Below the pieces are notes generated by a model that saw nothing but the letters and a program-made list of their open reading frames with translations, searched no databases and was not told the origin of the DNA. From NCBI RefSeq assembly GCF_018499575.1, contig NZ_JAHDAP010000001.1:806001-870000 (forward strand): a stretch of DNA of 64,000 nucleotides. The letters run 5' to 3'. Position 1 is the first letter of the stretch. Each line of letters opens with the position of its first letter. Source of the DNA: Streptococcus infantis. GTDB taxonomy: Bacteria > Bacillota > Bacilli > Lactobacillales > Streptococcaceae. The position numbers were made by a program, and so were the translations under genes. Below are positions 9,064 to 18,089 of this stretch, in pieces.

Positions 9064-11022
9064 CTACTTAACGTGTTTAGCTAGATCTTCTTGAGCTTTT
9101 TTATTAGATTCTTCTTTTTCTTTCAGCCATTTTTGTCTAGCTTCTTCATACTCGGCCGTTGTAACAACTTTATCTTGCAGTTTAACATATTTGTAGGATT
9201 CAACACCTTTATTTCCTGCTTGAGAGAAGGCAGCAGAGAATGGGACTGTTTTTCTGATTCCTGGTGTACCACCTTTAGATACGTTCGGAAGTGTGAGGGC
9301 ACTATCCACCAACCAAGCTTGTGCTTCAGCGTACTTATCATAACGTTTGTTCAAATCTTGTTCAGCATTAGCTTCTTCCAACATCTTAGTATAAGTATCC
9401 AAACCAACCGCGTTTGCTTTGGCATTTGCTTCTCCTGGTTCCAAACCAAGGTTTTGCAATGAACCACCACTTGTCAGACTTAGAGTATCAAGATAGGTTG
9501 ATGGATCTTGATAGTCTGGTCCCCAACCACCATTGTAGAGGTCGTAGTCTTTTTGAGCAGCTGTGTTTGCAAGATAACCAATACTATCCATTTCTTCTGT
9601 GCTAAGCATTTGAATATCGATAACGACATTATCTGCACCCAAGACTGACTCGATAGATTGCTTAAATGAACTTGCCTCTTGGACACCTTTTTTGAAGGTT
9701 TGATCAACTGGTAAATCTAGGTGAATTGGGAATTGAACGCCCTTAGCTTCCAATTCTTTCTTAGCTTGTGCAAAGACTTCTTTGGCCTTGTCGGCATTAT
9801 AGTAAGCATCTTGTGCATCAGCAAAGTTCACATTTTTCCAAACTTGACCGTAGTTAACCATCTTAGAAGCTACGACATCACCAAAATCTTTACCATCGAG
9901 GGTTACAAATGACGGTGGAACGAGCAAGTTTCTGATAATCTTAGTTGCTCCCTCTTCCCCTTGTGACTGAGCTCCATAGGCAGTACGGTCATAGGCAAAG
10001 TTCATAGCTTGACGGAACGATTTATTCAAAACAGCTTCTTGTTGGGCTGTCTTTTCAGCATCTGTCGTTTTTGATGTGTGATTATATGATTTTCTATCTA
10101 GATTGAAGTTAAAGTAGAAAGAAGTCGCATCTTGCATACTATAGATGATATTATCCTTGTATTTCTCTTGTACACCTGCAAAACTTGAACTATTTGGATA
10201 GAGACGAGCAAAACTATAAACACCTTCGCTAAAGTTACGAACAAGCGCATCTTGGTCGCTTCCATCATAGTAAGTCAACTTGACATCATCTACAAATACA
10301 TTTTTTGCATCCCAATAGTTTGGATTTTTCTTGTATTCAAGAACAGATTTCGAAGTGAATGATTTGAGAATAAACGGACCATTATACAAGATATTTGATG
10401 GGTCCACCTTACCGAAATCATCTCCTTTTGAGTTCAAGAAATCAGCATTTACTGGGAACAGAATAGTTGCAGTTGTTTTTGAATTCCAATAAGGTTCTGG
10501 TTGAGTCAAAGTATATTGAACAGTCTGGTCGTCAATAGCTTTTACTCCAACTGTTGAAAAGTCTGTAGTTTTTCCGCTAACATAGTCTGCCAAACCAGCA
10601 ACAGAATCTTGCACTAGATACAAGGCTTCTGAATTTTTATCCGCAGCATACTTCAATCCTGTCACAAAATCTTGTGCTGTCACTGGTGCATACTCTTCAC
10701 CATCTGCTGTATACCATTTGGCGTCCTTACGAAGTTTGTAAGTATAAGTCAAACCATCTTTGGAAACAGTCCAATCTTCTGCCAATGAAGGAATGTAGTT
10801 CCCGTATTGATCATTTTCCATCAAACCATCAACCAAGTTTGTCACAACATCACCTGTTGTTGCACGGTTTTCTAGGAGATAGTTAAGACTTGAGGGGTCA
10901 TTACCATATACATAATTATATGTCTTTGTAGAACTAGCTGAGTTGCTACAAGCCGCCAATAGCAGACCGGCACTTAGGGCAACGCCTGCTAGCGTCAGAT
11001 ATTTTGCCTTAGACTTTTTCAT
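9064..11022 (-). CDS. aliB: Oligopeptide-binding lipoprotein AliB
   Basis: A 652-residue substrate-binding lipoprotein of the OppA/SBP_bac_5 family. The signal peptide ends in the lipobox LLAACSNS, giving a lipidated cysteine near residue 25. The body has the usual peptide-binding signatures, for example LRKDAKWYTADGEEYAPVTA and the C-terminal WGPDYQDPSTYLD. It captures oligopeptides and hands them to the Ami/Opp permease; in pneumococci AliA and AliB are orphan receptors for AmiCDEF. No permease genes lie next to it here, in line with that. The start at 11022 is chosen because GGAGG lies 8 nt upstream; a 5-codon longer frame starts inside that site. Confidence 0.93.
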   Translation of the reverse strand: MKKSKAKYLTLAGVALSAGLLLAACSNSASSTKTYNYVYGNDPSSLNYLLENRATTGDVVTNLVDGLMENDQYGNYIPSLAEDWTVSKDGLTYTYKLRKDAKWYTADGEEYAPVTAQDFVTGLKYAADKNSEALYLVQDSVAGLADYVSGKTTDFSTVGVKAIDDQTVQYTLTQPEPYWNSKTTATILFPVNADFLNSKGDDFGKVDPSNILYNGPFILKSFTSKSVLEYKKNPNYWDAKNVFVDDVKLTYYDGSDQDALVRNFSEGVYSFARLYPNSSSFAGVQEKYKDNIIYSMQDATSFYFNFNLDRKSYNHTSKTTDAEKTAQQEAVLNKSFRQAMNFAYDRTAYGAQSQGEEGATKIIRNLLVPPSFVTLDGKDFGDVVASKMVNYGQVWKNVNFADAQDAYYNADKAKEVFAQAKKELEAKGVQFPIHLDLPVDQTFKKGVQEASSFKQSIESVLGADNVVIDIQMLSTEEMDSIGYLANTAAQKDYDLYNGGWGPDYQDPSTYLDTLSLTSGGSLQNLGLEPGEANAKANAVGLDTYTKMLEEANAEQDLNKRYDKYAEAQAWLVDSALTLPNVSKGGTPGIRKTVPFSAAFSQAGNKGVESYKYVKLQDKVVTTAEYEEARQKWLKEKEESNKKAQEDLAKHVK

Positions 11023-11054
11023 AAACAGAACCTCCAAATTTAAATATTTGTATC

Positions 11055-11083
11055 ATTATACAGCTATTGTTTTTTTTAGTCAA
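11055..11083 (-). promoter_or_regulatory. aliB promoter
   Basis: TTGACT (11078-11083), a 17-nt spacer, then TATAAT (11055-11060) on the minus strand. This is a near-consensus sigma-A promoter about 33 nt before the aliB start. Confidence 0.8.
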
Positions 11084-11152
11084 GTGATTATGCTCTAAAA
11101 TTTATATTTTTCTACATTTTTTATATTTTTTTGTATTTTTTTAAGAAAAAAA

Positions 11153-11194
11153 GAACAATTTAGACTTTTTTTACGTAAAAAGTTCAAATTGTTC
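11153..11194. terminator. Terminator after murJ
   Basis: A long stem (AACAATTTAGACTTTTT pairing with AAAAAGTTCAAATTGTT) around ACGT, followed on the minus strand by a run of seven or more T. It sits 17 nt behind the murJ stop. Confidence 0.85.
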
Positions 11195-11211
11195 GTTTTA
11201 TTTATAAACTA

Positions 11212-12834
11212 TTATGATAATTTTAATTGTGCTCGCAACTGGTTAGCTTTTGCCTGTCCAATGACCTTATCCAAAAGTCGAGTATAGAGAGTCATGAAGC
11301 CATAGAGGCCTCCACCGATTGTACCGATCAAGGCGACATAGAGGAAACTCCAGAAACGACCAGTTGGTTGGAAGACAAATCCAAGAATCCATTGTAAGAA
11401 GCCTACTAGGATAAACATCACTAGTGTCAAAATAGTGACTAGAATTGTTCTCTTCAAGATAACCTTACGACGAGCTCCAGTAATCCGACAAATTTCACGG
11501 TACATCAAAACAATTGGTATGATGAGACCGATTGTCGTTGAAATGAGAGGACCATAACTATGGAAAATAGCTATCGATGGCAATTGCAAAACAATCTTAG
11601 CAATTGAGCCATACACAAAATACAAGACTGCCTTGCGGTTACGGAACATAGCCTGAAGCATTGGTGACAAGACCATGTACAAACCTAAAATTGTTGACTG
11701 CAAGACCGCAAAGACAAACAAGCCCATTGCCAAGCCGTCTGGCTTACCGTAAAAGACTGTATAGAGTGGTTCTCCCACCATTACGACTCCAACTGTTGCA
11801 GGTATCAGGAATAAGAAGAGCATCGTGATACTATCTTGTACCAAGCGAGAAGCTGCTGGCAAATCACCCTTGACATAGTTCTCCGTCAAGAGAGGTAAAC
11901 CAACACTACCAATCGAAACTCCAACCGATATGAGAATCATGGTGATTTTATTTGGATTGGCAGAGAAATAAGAAAACATGACAACTAAGTCTTCATTACT
12001 GTAGTTGGTAAACCACTTCATGCTATTGATAAAGGTCATCTGGTCTAAGATTTGGAAGAGTTGAATAGCTGAACCAGTTATAATAAAGGGAATAGCTTCC
12101 TTAATCGTATCTACCAAGAGACCTTTACTATCAATCTTATCTCGCGTTTCAAAAACTTTTTGAAGCAATCCCTCTTTGTAAAGGAAATAGATCAAGACTG
12201 CAAAACTAGCCACCATTCCCACAAAGGCTGCAAAGGTAGATTGGGTGACTGCTGCTAGATAATCTTTCGAACCGAGCTTCATGATGATAAAAGTCGCTAA
12301 GAGCATCCAAATGACTCGGATAACCTGTTCAGCAATTTGACTCATAGCATAAGGTTTGAGATTATTCATTCCTTGGAAAAATCCACGAATCACACTCATA
12401 GACGGGAAAATCAAGACAGCCCAAGCTAGACTTTGCATAATGGGAATCAAGTCCTTCCCTACACCGGAAAGATCTGCCAACCAAGGCGCAAAGAGATATA
12501 AAACCAAAGCAAAGGCAAGACCCAATACAGTCATAAAGCCTAAGAAGCTCCGAATCAGGGCAAAACTATGCTCTTCCTCATGCATGGTATTGTATTTAGC
12601 GACCTGCTTAGCAACTGCAACTGGGATACCTGCTGTCGAAATCAACAAGAACCAGGCGTAGATATTATAACCCATGGTAAAGAGACCGTTAGCCGTTGCA
12701 GCATAAGTCCCCATCCAGATATACCAGGGAATAATGTAAATAGCTCCGAGCAGGCGACTAATAAAGTTACTTGCTGTTAGCCAGGCAGTCCCTCGTAACA
12801 TCTGGGCCTGCTGATGATTATTTTCGTTAGACAT
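11212..12834 (-). CDS. murJ: Lipid II flippase MurJ (YtgP type)
   Basis: A 540-residue MOP-superfamily (MATE-like) integral membrane protein with about 14 hydrophobic segments and the family start MLRGTAWLTASNFISRLLG. Streptococcal YtgP can replace E. coli MurJ and is taken as the lipid II flippase; older annotations call it a polysaccharide transporter. It is divergent from murE with about 105 bp between, which supports a wall role. The start at 12834 (MSNENNHQQ) has AGGAAG just upstream; the frame can extend 5 codons to an ATG at 12849 without a ribosome site. The substrate assignment rests on the family. Confidence 0.88.
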   Translation of the reverse strand: MSNENNHQQAQMLRGTAWLTASNFISRLLGAIYIIPWYIWMGTYAATANGLFTMGYNIYAWFLLISTAGIPVAVAKQVAKYNTMHEEEHSFALIRSFLGFMTVLGLAFALVLYLFAPWLADLSGVGKDLIPIMQSLAWAVLIFPSMSVIRGFFQGMNNLKPYAMSQIAEQVIRVIWMLLATFIIMKLGSKDYLAAVTQSTFAAFVGMVASFAVLIYFLYKEGLLQKVFETRDKIDSKGLLVDTIKEAIPFIITGSAIQLFQILDQMTFINSMKWFTNYSNEDLVVMFSYFSANPNKITMILISVGVSIGSVGLPLLTENYVKGDLPAASRLVQDSITMLFLFLIPATVGVVMVGEPLYTVFYGKPDGLAMGLFVFAVLQSTILGLYMVLSPMLQAMFRNRKAVLYFVYGSIAKIVLQLPSIAIFHSYGPLISTTIGLIIPIVLMYREICRITGARRKVILKRTILVTILTLVMFILVGFLQWILGFVFQPTGRFWSFLYVALIGTIGGGLYGFMTLYTRLLDKVIGQAKANQLRAQLKLS

Positions 12835-12903
12835 AACTTCCTCATTCATTTTTAATAACTAGGAAATGTTCCTTATCTTCCATTATAAACTTTTCCTTGT
12901 TAC

Positions 12904-12932
12904 TTGTAAAATTCAGACTTTCAGTTTACAAT
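12904..12932 (+). promoter_or_regulatory. murE promoter, apparently leaderless
   Basis: TTGTAA (12904-12909), 17-nt spacer, TACAAT (12927-12932). The murE ATG begins at 12940, only 7 nt after the -10, so transcription should begin at or within a base or two of the start codon. There is no Shine-Dalgarno sequence. Confidence 0.65.
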
Positions 12933-12939
12933 AGAAAGT

Positions 12940-14385
12940 ATGATAAAGATTGAAACTATATTAGATATTTTAAAGAAAGATGGTCTCTTCCGTGAGATTA
13001 TCGACCAAGGACATTACCACTATAACTACAGCGATGTTATTTTTGATAGCATTAGTTATGATAGCCGAACAACCAAAGAAAATACTCTATTTTTTGCCAA
13101 AGGAGCTGCCTTTAAAAAAGAATATCTGTTTTCAGCTATCTCACAAGGGCTTGGTTGGTACGTGGCAGAGCAGGACTATGAAGTTGGTATTCCTGTTATT
13201 GTTGTTAACAATATCAAGAAAGCCATGAGTTTGATTGCCATGGAATTTTATGGCAACCCTCAGAATAAACTCAAAATTCTTGCTTTCACTGGAACTAAAG
13301 GAAAAACAACAGCGGCTTACTTTGCCTATCATATCTTGTCCCAACGCTACCCAACAGCTCTCTTGTCAACAATGAATACAACTTTAGATGGTAAGACTTT
13401 CTTTAAATCTTCCTTCTCAACACCTGAAAATATTGATCTCTTTGATATGATGGCTCAAGCGGTTAAGAATGGTAGAACTCATCTGGTAATGGAAGTTTCC
13501 AGCCAAGCATATCTGGTAAATCGAGTGTATGGTTTAACTTTCGACGTGGGAGTTTTTCTCAACATCACACCAGACCATATTGGACCGATTGAGCATCCAA
13601 CCTTTGAAGACTACTTCTACCACAAGCGTCTCTTGATGAAAAATAGCCGAGCAGTTATCATCAATAGTGATATGGATCACTTCTCTGTACTGAAAGAACA
13701 AGTAGAACATCAAGACCATGACTTCTATGGTAGCCAATCTGATAATCAAATCGAGAACTCCAAAGCCTTTAGCTTCTCAGCTACTGGTAAATTAGCTGGA
13801 GATTATGATATCCAGTTAATTGGATACTTCAACCAAGAAAATGCTATTGCAGCTGGACTCGCTTGTCTTCGTCTAGGGGCTAGTCTAGAAGACATCAAAA
13901 AAGGGATCGCAGCAACTCGCGTTCCTGGTCGTATGGAAGTCCTCACTCAGAAAAATGGCGCAAAAGTATTCATTGACTACGCACATAACGGTGATAGTCT
14001 GAAAAAATTAATCTCAGTTGTTGAAACTCATCAAACTGGAAAAATTGCTCTAGTCCTTGGTTCTACTGGAAACAAGGGAGAAAGCCGTCGTAAGGACTTT
14101 GGACTTCTCCTCAATCAACATCCTGAAATTCAAGTATTCCTAACAGCTGATGATCCAAACTACGAAGATCCAATGGCCATTGCAGATGAAATCAGTAGCT
14201 ATATCCATCATCCTGTTGAAATGATTGCTGACCGTGAGCAAGCCATCAAGGCTGCTATGACTATTACGAGCCAAGCTGAAGATGCTATCATTATCGCTGG
14301 TAAAGGTGCTGATTGCTACCAAATCATTCAAGGTAAGAAAGAAGATTATCCAGGTGATGCGGCTGTTGCAGAACGTTATCTATAG
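12940..14385 (+). CDS. murE: UDP-MurNAc-L-Ala-D-Glu--L-lysine ligase
   Basis: MurE adds the third stem-peptide residue to UDP-MurNAc-L-Ala-D-Glu with ATP. The 481-residue length fits. The ATP loop is GTKGKTT (118-124), and the carbamylated-lysine region and HNGDSLKKL stretch are typical. The amino-acid specificity motif reads D404-D405-P406-N407; meso-diaminopimelate enzymes have DNPR here, so this is a lysine-adding enzyme as in streptococci. It is monocistronic, divergent from murJ and ends in its own terminator. The start lacks a ribosome binding site and sits right behind the -10 box, which points to a leaderless mRNA. Confidence 0.95.
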   Translation: MIKIETILDILKKDGLFREIIDQGHYHYNYSDVIFDSISYDSRTTKENTLFFAKGAAFKKEYLFSAISQGLGWYVAEQDYEVGIPVIVVNNIKKAMSLIAMEFYGNPQNKLKILAFTGTKGKTTAAYFAYHILSQRYPTALLSTMNTTLDGKTFFKSSFSTPENIDLFDMMAQAVKNGRTHLVMEVSSQAYLVNRVYGLTFDVGVFLNITPDHIGPIEHPTFEDYFYHKRLLMKNSRAVIINSDMDHFSVLKEQVEHQDHDFYGSQSDNQIENSKAFSFSATGKLAGDYDIQLIGYFNQENAIAAGLACLRLGASLEDIKKGIAATRVPGRMEVLTQKNGAKVFIDYAHNGDSLKKLISVVETHQTGKIALVLGSTGNKGESRRKDFGLLLNQHPEIQVFLTADDPNYEDPMAIADEISSYIHHPVEMIADREQAIKAAMTITSQAEDAIIIAGKGADCYQIIQGKKEDYPGDAAVAERYL

Positions 14386-14398
14386 TCAAACGAAACGA

Positions 14399-14419
14399 GG
14401 CTAGGAAATTTTCCTAGCC
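14399..14419. terminator. Bidirectional terminator between murE and the DUF1803 gene
   Basis: GGCTAGGAAA / TTTCCTAGCC, a perfect 10-bp stem with a T run on the plus strand. It lies between two convergent stop codons. A close cousin of this hairpin sits at 32615-32649. Confidence 0.85.
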
Positions 14420-14423
14420 TTTT

Positions 14424-15074
14424 CTATTGTTTCATAAATATCAGTCTTTCCTTGTCCAAGTCCACTGCTAATTCATATTTGCCTTCATCATTTTTTCGGA
14501 TATATCCTAAGACTTCTAAACTATCGACAAAGATGTCTCTGCGCTTTTGCTGGACTTCATATTTTTTGAGAAACTTGAGCAAGAAGGTTGTCATATACTT
14601 GAGAGCATACTCGGGATTGACGTCTCCTAAAATGTCATACAGTCTCTGCTGTTCTTTTGTCAGCGGATATTGGTGCTTGACCTTGTAAAAGTAATTAGAC
14701 AAGGTCATCTTTTCCCTTGCAAAATCCGTATACTCTTCTAAAATAGCTGCATTGGTTTGATTGCGCAATTCAGTCTGAAAATGTTTCCCTAAGATTTCTT
14801 GATAGATTGGACTATCATCTCTCACAAAAACTTCCTGGTCTAGTTCAAGAGATTCTGTAGACTCTAGAAAAGGGAGATTGAGATAATAGCGTTTATTTTC
14901 TCGAAGGATGAGGCCCGCTTTAATATATTCCTCCATCATCTTGTCCACTGGCTGATCTGGAAATTGAGCCTTGATCTGCCGCAAAATTACATCATCCTGC
15001 TGGTCTAGATAGTTGATCAAGTCCTTAAAAAAAGGCTGACGCGTCAAGCGTGTGGGATTAATAATTGTAATCAT
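14424..15074 (-). CDS. DUF1803-type streptococcal protein
   Basis: A 216-residue soluble protein with no signal or membrane segment, rich in charged residues and apparently all-helical. I recognise it as the streptococcal DUF1803 family by its start (ITIINPTRLTRQPFFKDLI) and place beside the YiiX-like gene; function is unknown. It overlaps the preceding gene by 17 nt, so the two are coupled. The 60-120 region resembles a winged-helix arrangement (YIKAGLILRENKRYYLNLP), which would suggest nucleic-acid or protein binding, but this is only an impression. Confidence 0.7.
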   Translation of the reverse strand: MITIINPTRLTRQPFFKDLINYLDQQDDVILRQIKAQFPDQPVDKMMEEYIKAGLILRENKRYYLNLPFLESTESLELDQEVFVRDDSPIYQEILGKHFQTELRNQTNAAILEEYTDFAREKMTLSNYFYKVKHQYPLTKEQQRLYDILGDVNPEYALKYMTTFLLKFLKKYEVQQKRRDIFVDSLEVLGYIRKNDEGKYELAVDLDKERLIFMKQ

Positions 15075-15570
15075 CCGTATATCTTTCTTTAAACTGTAGA
15101 CGGGGAGACTGGGCCAACTGACTGGGATTGGTTCCTGGCTGATTCAGAGGCGCAGTTAGTCCTAGTTCTCGGTAGTAATCTTCCCAAAACGAACTAATCT
15201 CTTGTTCTCCTTCACCAAACTTCATGGGAATGGTCTCAAAGATAGGAAGTAGTTCAGCGATGAACTGGGAACAATAGAAACCATCTCCATTTGGATAAAA
15301 GGAAGCATTGTAGGGAGCACCTAAAAGGTTTTCTGCTCGCTTTTTGACTTCTTTGTCATCAATCTCTGCATAGCGGTATAGGTCATATACCTTCTCAGCT
15401 TCAAAGAAATCTTCAGGTGACTGGGCTAGGACGCCACCTTCCGCCGTAGCATGATAGACCTTTCCGTCTAAAAAGATAGCCACATGGCTATAGTTCCCAG
15501 TTGATGCCTGGATGGCCTGCCCCATTTCCGTATTTTCTCTCACAAAAATCAAATCGCCAGATTCTAACAT
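15058..15570 (-). CDS. YiiX/YebB-type permuted NlpC/P60 (papain-like) protein
   Basis: A 170-residue protein of the permuted papain-fold group. The catalytic histidine is in NYSHVAIF (H31) and the cysteine in GDGFYCSQFIAELL, in the His-before-Cys order that marks the permuted family. It starts MLESGDLIFV with GGAGG upstream. Relatives act as amidases or peptidases on wall peptides or lipids; the natural substrate is unknown. No signal peptide is present, so it is probably cytoplasmic. It overlaps the DUF1803 gene downstream and follows ppaC after a terminator. Confidence 0.8.
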   Translation of the reverse strand: MLESGDLIFVRENTEMGQAIQASTGNYSHVAIFLDGKVYHATAEGGVLAQSPEDFFEAEKVYDLYRYAEIDDKEVKKRAENLLGAPYNASFYPNGDGFYCSQFIAELLPIFETIPMKFGEGEQEISSFWEDYYRELGLTAPLNQPGTNPSQLAQSPRLQFKERYTDDYNY

Positions 15571-15585
15571 GGTCTCCTCCTAGCA

Positions 15586-15609
15586 AAAAAGGAGCCGAAA
15601 CTCCTTTTT
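15586..15609. terminator. Terminator after ppaC
   Basis: AAAAAGGAG, 6-nt loop, CTCCTTTTT; on the minus strand the stem is followed by a run of T. It lies about 25 nt behind the ppaC stop and just before the YiiX-like start. Confidence 0.85.
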
Positions 15610-15633
15610 AACAATGGGTTATCCCCTTTATCA

Positions 15634-16569
15634 TTAAGCATTAAAGCTTTCAGTCAATTGTGGTACCACTTGTTTCTTACGTGAAACAGCACCTGGAAGG
15701 AAAGCGTGGTTGTTTTCAAGTTTGAAGTTGAAAGCTGCTTCTACCTTGTCCATATTAGCACCAAGGGCTAAAATTTCTGAGTTTGAGTTGACGATGTCTG
15801 TAATCATCAAGACAAAGTCAGAGTATCCATTAGCTGCATTTGCGGCTTGGATAGCTGCTTCGATTTCAGCTTGACGTTCCAATACTTCAGCAATATCGAC
15901 TGTATTAACTTGGGCAACACGAACATTATTTCCGTTGAGTTCAAACGTCTTAGCATCGATGTCGATCAATTCTTCAGCAGATTTGCTTGCCAAATTTGTA
16001 CCAGCCTTAAGCATTGAAAGACCGTATTCTTCCAAGTTCACACCAGCCAATTCTGCCAATTCAGGCGCAATCACCTTATCAGATGGGTGAGTTGTTGGAG
16101 ATTTCAAAAGAAGGGTATCTGAAATCAAACCTGAAAGCATCAAACCTGCAATTTCTTTTGGAACAGCTACACCGTGTTCTTTGAACATGCGGTAAACGAT
16201 AGAAGATGCTGATCCAACTGGCTCCAAACGCATGTAAAGTGGGCTAGCAGTTTCAAAGTTAGCCACACGGTGGTGGTCCACTACACCGTAAACTTCTACT
16301 TCAGCGATATCTGAAACAGATTGTTGGAATTCATTGTGGTCTGTTAAGATGACTTGCTCTGCACCTTCTGCTTTAGCTGATGTGATCACGCGTGGTGCTT
16401 CCACACCAAAATAGTCCAATACGAAAGCAGTTTCTTCATTTGGAGTTCCAAGAGCTACTGCTTCTGTATCCAAACCATAAGCTTCTTTTGCAAGATAAGC
16501 AAAGGCTACAGATGAACCGATAGCATCTGAGTCCGGATTTTGGTGACCAAATACTAGAATCTTAGACAT
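15634..16569 (-). CDS. ppaC: Manganese-dependent inorganic pyrophosphatase (family II)
   Basis: A 311-residue DHH-family pyrophosphatase that hydrolyses PPi to phosphate and so pulls biosynthetic reactions forward. Metal ligands are visible in [12 protein letters not shown] near the N-terminus, TDHNEFQQS and VVDHHRV (the DHH motif). The C-terminal DHHA2 part has the substrate-binding [10 protein letters not shown]. The start at 16569 (MSKILVFGH) has GAGGT 7 nt upstream; a 19-codon longer frame reads through promoter sequence and is rejected. It is monocistronic with its own promoter and terminator. Confidence 0.96.
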   Translation of the reverse strand: MSKILVFGHQNPDSDAIGSSVAFAYLAKEAYGLDTEAVALGTPNEETAFVLDYFGVEAPRVITSAKAEGAEQVILTDHNEFQQSVSDIAEVEVYGVVDHHRVANFETASPLYMRLEPVGSASSIVYRMFKEHGVAVPKEIAGLMLSGLISDTLLLKSPTTHPSDKVIAPELAELAGVNLEEYGLSMLKAGTNLASKSAEELIDIDAKTFELNGNNVRVAQVNTVDIAEVLERQAEIEAAIQAANAANGYSDFVLMITDIVNSNSEILALGANMDKVEAAFNFKLENNHAFLPGAVSRKKQVVPQLTESFNA

Positions 16570-16597
16570 GATAATACCTCGTTTCTTTATTCTCCTT

Positions 16598-16626
16598 ATT
16601 GTAGCATTTTTTTTAATTTTTGACAA
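16598..16626 (-). promoter_or_regulatory. ppaC promoter
   Basis: TTGTCA (16621-16626), 17-nt spacer, TACAAT (16598-16603) preceded by TGC, an extended -10, on the minus strand. Confidence 0.75.
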
Positions 16627-16632
16627 AAGTAA

Positions 16633-16652
16633 GAGGAGTCAAATGACTCCTC
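16633..16652. terminator. Hairpin after the UPF0213 gene
   Basis: GAGGAGTCA / TGACTCCTC, a perfect 9-bp stem directly behind the UPF0213 stop codon, followed by a weak T-rich stretch. The ppaC promoter begins 7 nt further on. Confidence 0.65.
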
Positions 16653-16653
16653 G

Positions 16654-16938
16654 CTACATGTCAAAAGTATTGACTAAATTTTTATTTTGATACTCTTTGA
16701 GATAATGTTCTTTTTGCAAGCGTGTTTGACGTTTGAAAAGAGCTTCTGCAGACATGGCTTCTTCCTTACTATCAAAACCTTCCGCAAAAATGAGTTTAAC
16801 TGGCAACCGAGCTCGTGTATACTTGGCTCCTTTACCACTATTGTGGACAGCAACTCGTTTCTTGACATCTGTTGTATAGCCTGTATAGTAGGAACCATCA
16901 CGGCACTCAACCACATACATATAAGCCTTATGAACCAT
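16654..16938 (-). CDS. GIY-YIG nuclease-like UPF0213 protein
   Basis: A 94-residue single-domain GIY-YIG protein of the UPF0213 (YhbQ/YazA) group. The signature is [18 protein letters not shown] near the N-terminus, where GIY is replaced by YMY, followed by R in [16 protein letters not shown] and the conserved glutamate in [14 protein letters not shown]. Relatives have been linked to DNA damage handling, but biochemical roles are poorly known. The start is placed at 16938 (MVHKAYMY), overlapping the methyltransferase stop by 11 nt; longer frames to 17043 lie wholly inside that gene. It forms a two-gene unit with the methyltransferase. Confidence 0.85.
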   Translation of the reverse strand: MVHKAYMYVVECRDGSYYTGYTTDVKKRVAVHNSGKGAKYTRARLPVKLIFAEGFDSKEEAMSAEALFKRQTRLQKEHYLKEYQNKNLVNTFDM

Positions 16939-17677
16939 AGTAAATCTCTTGAATTTCTGGTGTATAAGTACCATCACTATTATGAACAATGAGTGGTGGT
17001 AAAACCTTAAAGCCACTAGTGGAACCGTCCTTGATAGCCTCAATCAAAAGCATATTGGCTTCCTTTTCCCGTTTAGGGTAAACAAATTGTAGGCGCTTTG
17101 GAGCTAGATTATGCTGTTGGAGTGTAGCTAAGATATCTAATAATCTATCTGGACGATGAACCATTGCCAAACGCCCGTTTGATTTGAGAATACTTTGGGC
17201 ACTACGACAAATTTCCTTGAGATTGGTCGTAATTTCATGCCGAGCTAAAAGGTAATGCTCGCTTTCGTTCAGATTAGAATTTGCGTCCACCTTAAAATAA
17301 GGTGGATTGCACAAAATCAAATCGACCTTGCTCCCCTGAATGTAGCTAGGCATGTTCTTCAAATCATCACAAATAACCTGCATCTGCTCTTCTAAGCCAT
17401 TTAAACGAACCGACCGTTCAGCCATATCAGCTAGACGTTCCTGAATTTCTACAGATAGAATTTTAGCCTTGGTACGACTACTGGCAAATAGTCCAACAGC
17501 TCCATTACCTGCACAGAAATCTACTATCAACCCATTTTTAGGGAAACGTGGAAAACGCGACAGAAGAACACTATCCACCGAATAGCTGAAAACCTCTCTA
17601 TTTTGAATAATCTTGATATCTGTAGAGAAGAGTTGGTTAATGCGCTCTCCTGATTTTAATAATTGTTCTTCGTTCAT
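16928..17677 (-). CDS. Class I SAM methyltransferase, TrmN6/YfiC type
   Basis: A 249-residue methyltransferase. SAM motif I is [15 protein letters not shown] (about residues 47-61) and the adenine N6-type motif IV is [10 protein letters not shown], with the NPPY typical of enzymes that methylate exocyclic amines of adenine. It resembles the tRNA1(Val) A37 N6-methyltransferase group and Firmicute YabB. Pairing with a UPF0213 gene is a common Gram-positive arrangement. The RNA target is inferred from family only. Its own promoter is probably in the AT-rich 17680-17720 stretch, but no clear boxes were fixed. Confidence 0.85.
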   Translation of the reverse strand: MNEEQLLKSGERINQLFSTDIKIIQNREVFSYSVDSVLLSRFPRFPKNGLIVDFCAGNGAVGLFASSRTKAKILSVEIQERLADMAERSVRLNGLEEQMQVICDDLKNMPSYIQGSKVDLILCNPPYFKVDANSNLNESEHYLLARHEITTNLKEICRSAQSILKSNGRLAMVHRPDRLLDILATLQQHNLAPKRLQFVYPKREKEANMLLIEAIKDGSTSGFKVLPPLIVHNSDGTYTPEIQEIYYGS

Positions 17678-17725
17678 ACTTCTATTATAACAAAATATAA
17701 TAACATCACAATGATTTGAGGGATA

Positions 17726-18088
17726 TCAATTACTGTTTTTCTTTAAATGCTCCAAGGCTTCTCGAGTCCAAACAGGCATCATGCGGCCAAGCGGCGCGAA
17801 TCCATGTTTAATGCGATCATTCGAAAAACGTCTCCGTCTAGGAAGTTGATGTTTTTCTTCTTCCAAGGTACGAATGGAAAGGCTAGCCTTCCCTGTATAT
17901 TCATCAAAATCTACCACCTGTACCTGGACTTCATCACCGATTTTTAAAACCTCGTAAATATTCTCGATAAATCCTGTCCGAATCTCCGAAATATGAATCA
18001 GGCCTGTCACTCCTGTTTCTAACTCAACAAAAGCTCCATAGGGCTGAATCCCAGTAATTCGGCCATTTAGCTTATCACCGATTTTCAT
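17726..18088 (-). CDS. cvfD: S1-domain RNA-binding protein CvfD (YugI/GSP13 type)
   Basis: A 120-residue protein that is one S1 domain (residues 1-75, KIGDKLNGRITGIQPYGAFVELETGVTGLIHISEI) with a basic C-terminal tail. Relatives are B. subtilis YugI (general stress protein 13) and pneumococcal CvfD, described as a post-transcriptional regulator. The ATG at 18086-18088 lies 1 nt behind the stop of the HAD/cyclophilin gene with GAGGA at 5 nt; the frame can be extended into that gene but without a better site. The two genes are therefore coupled. Confidence 0.85.
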   Translation of the reverse strand: MKIGDKLNGRITGIQPYGAFVELETGVTGLIHISEIRTGFIENIYEVLKIGDEVQVQVVDFDEYTGKASLSIRTLEEEKHQLPRRRRFSNDRIKHGFAPLGRMMPVWTREALEHLKKNSN

Positions 18089-18089
18089 T

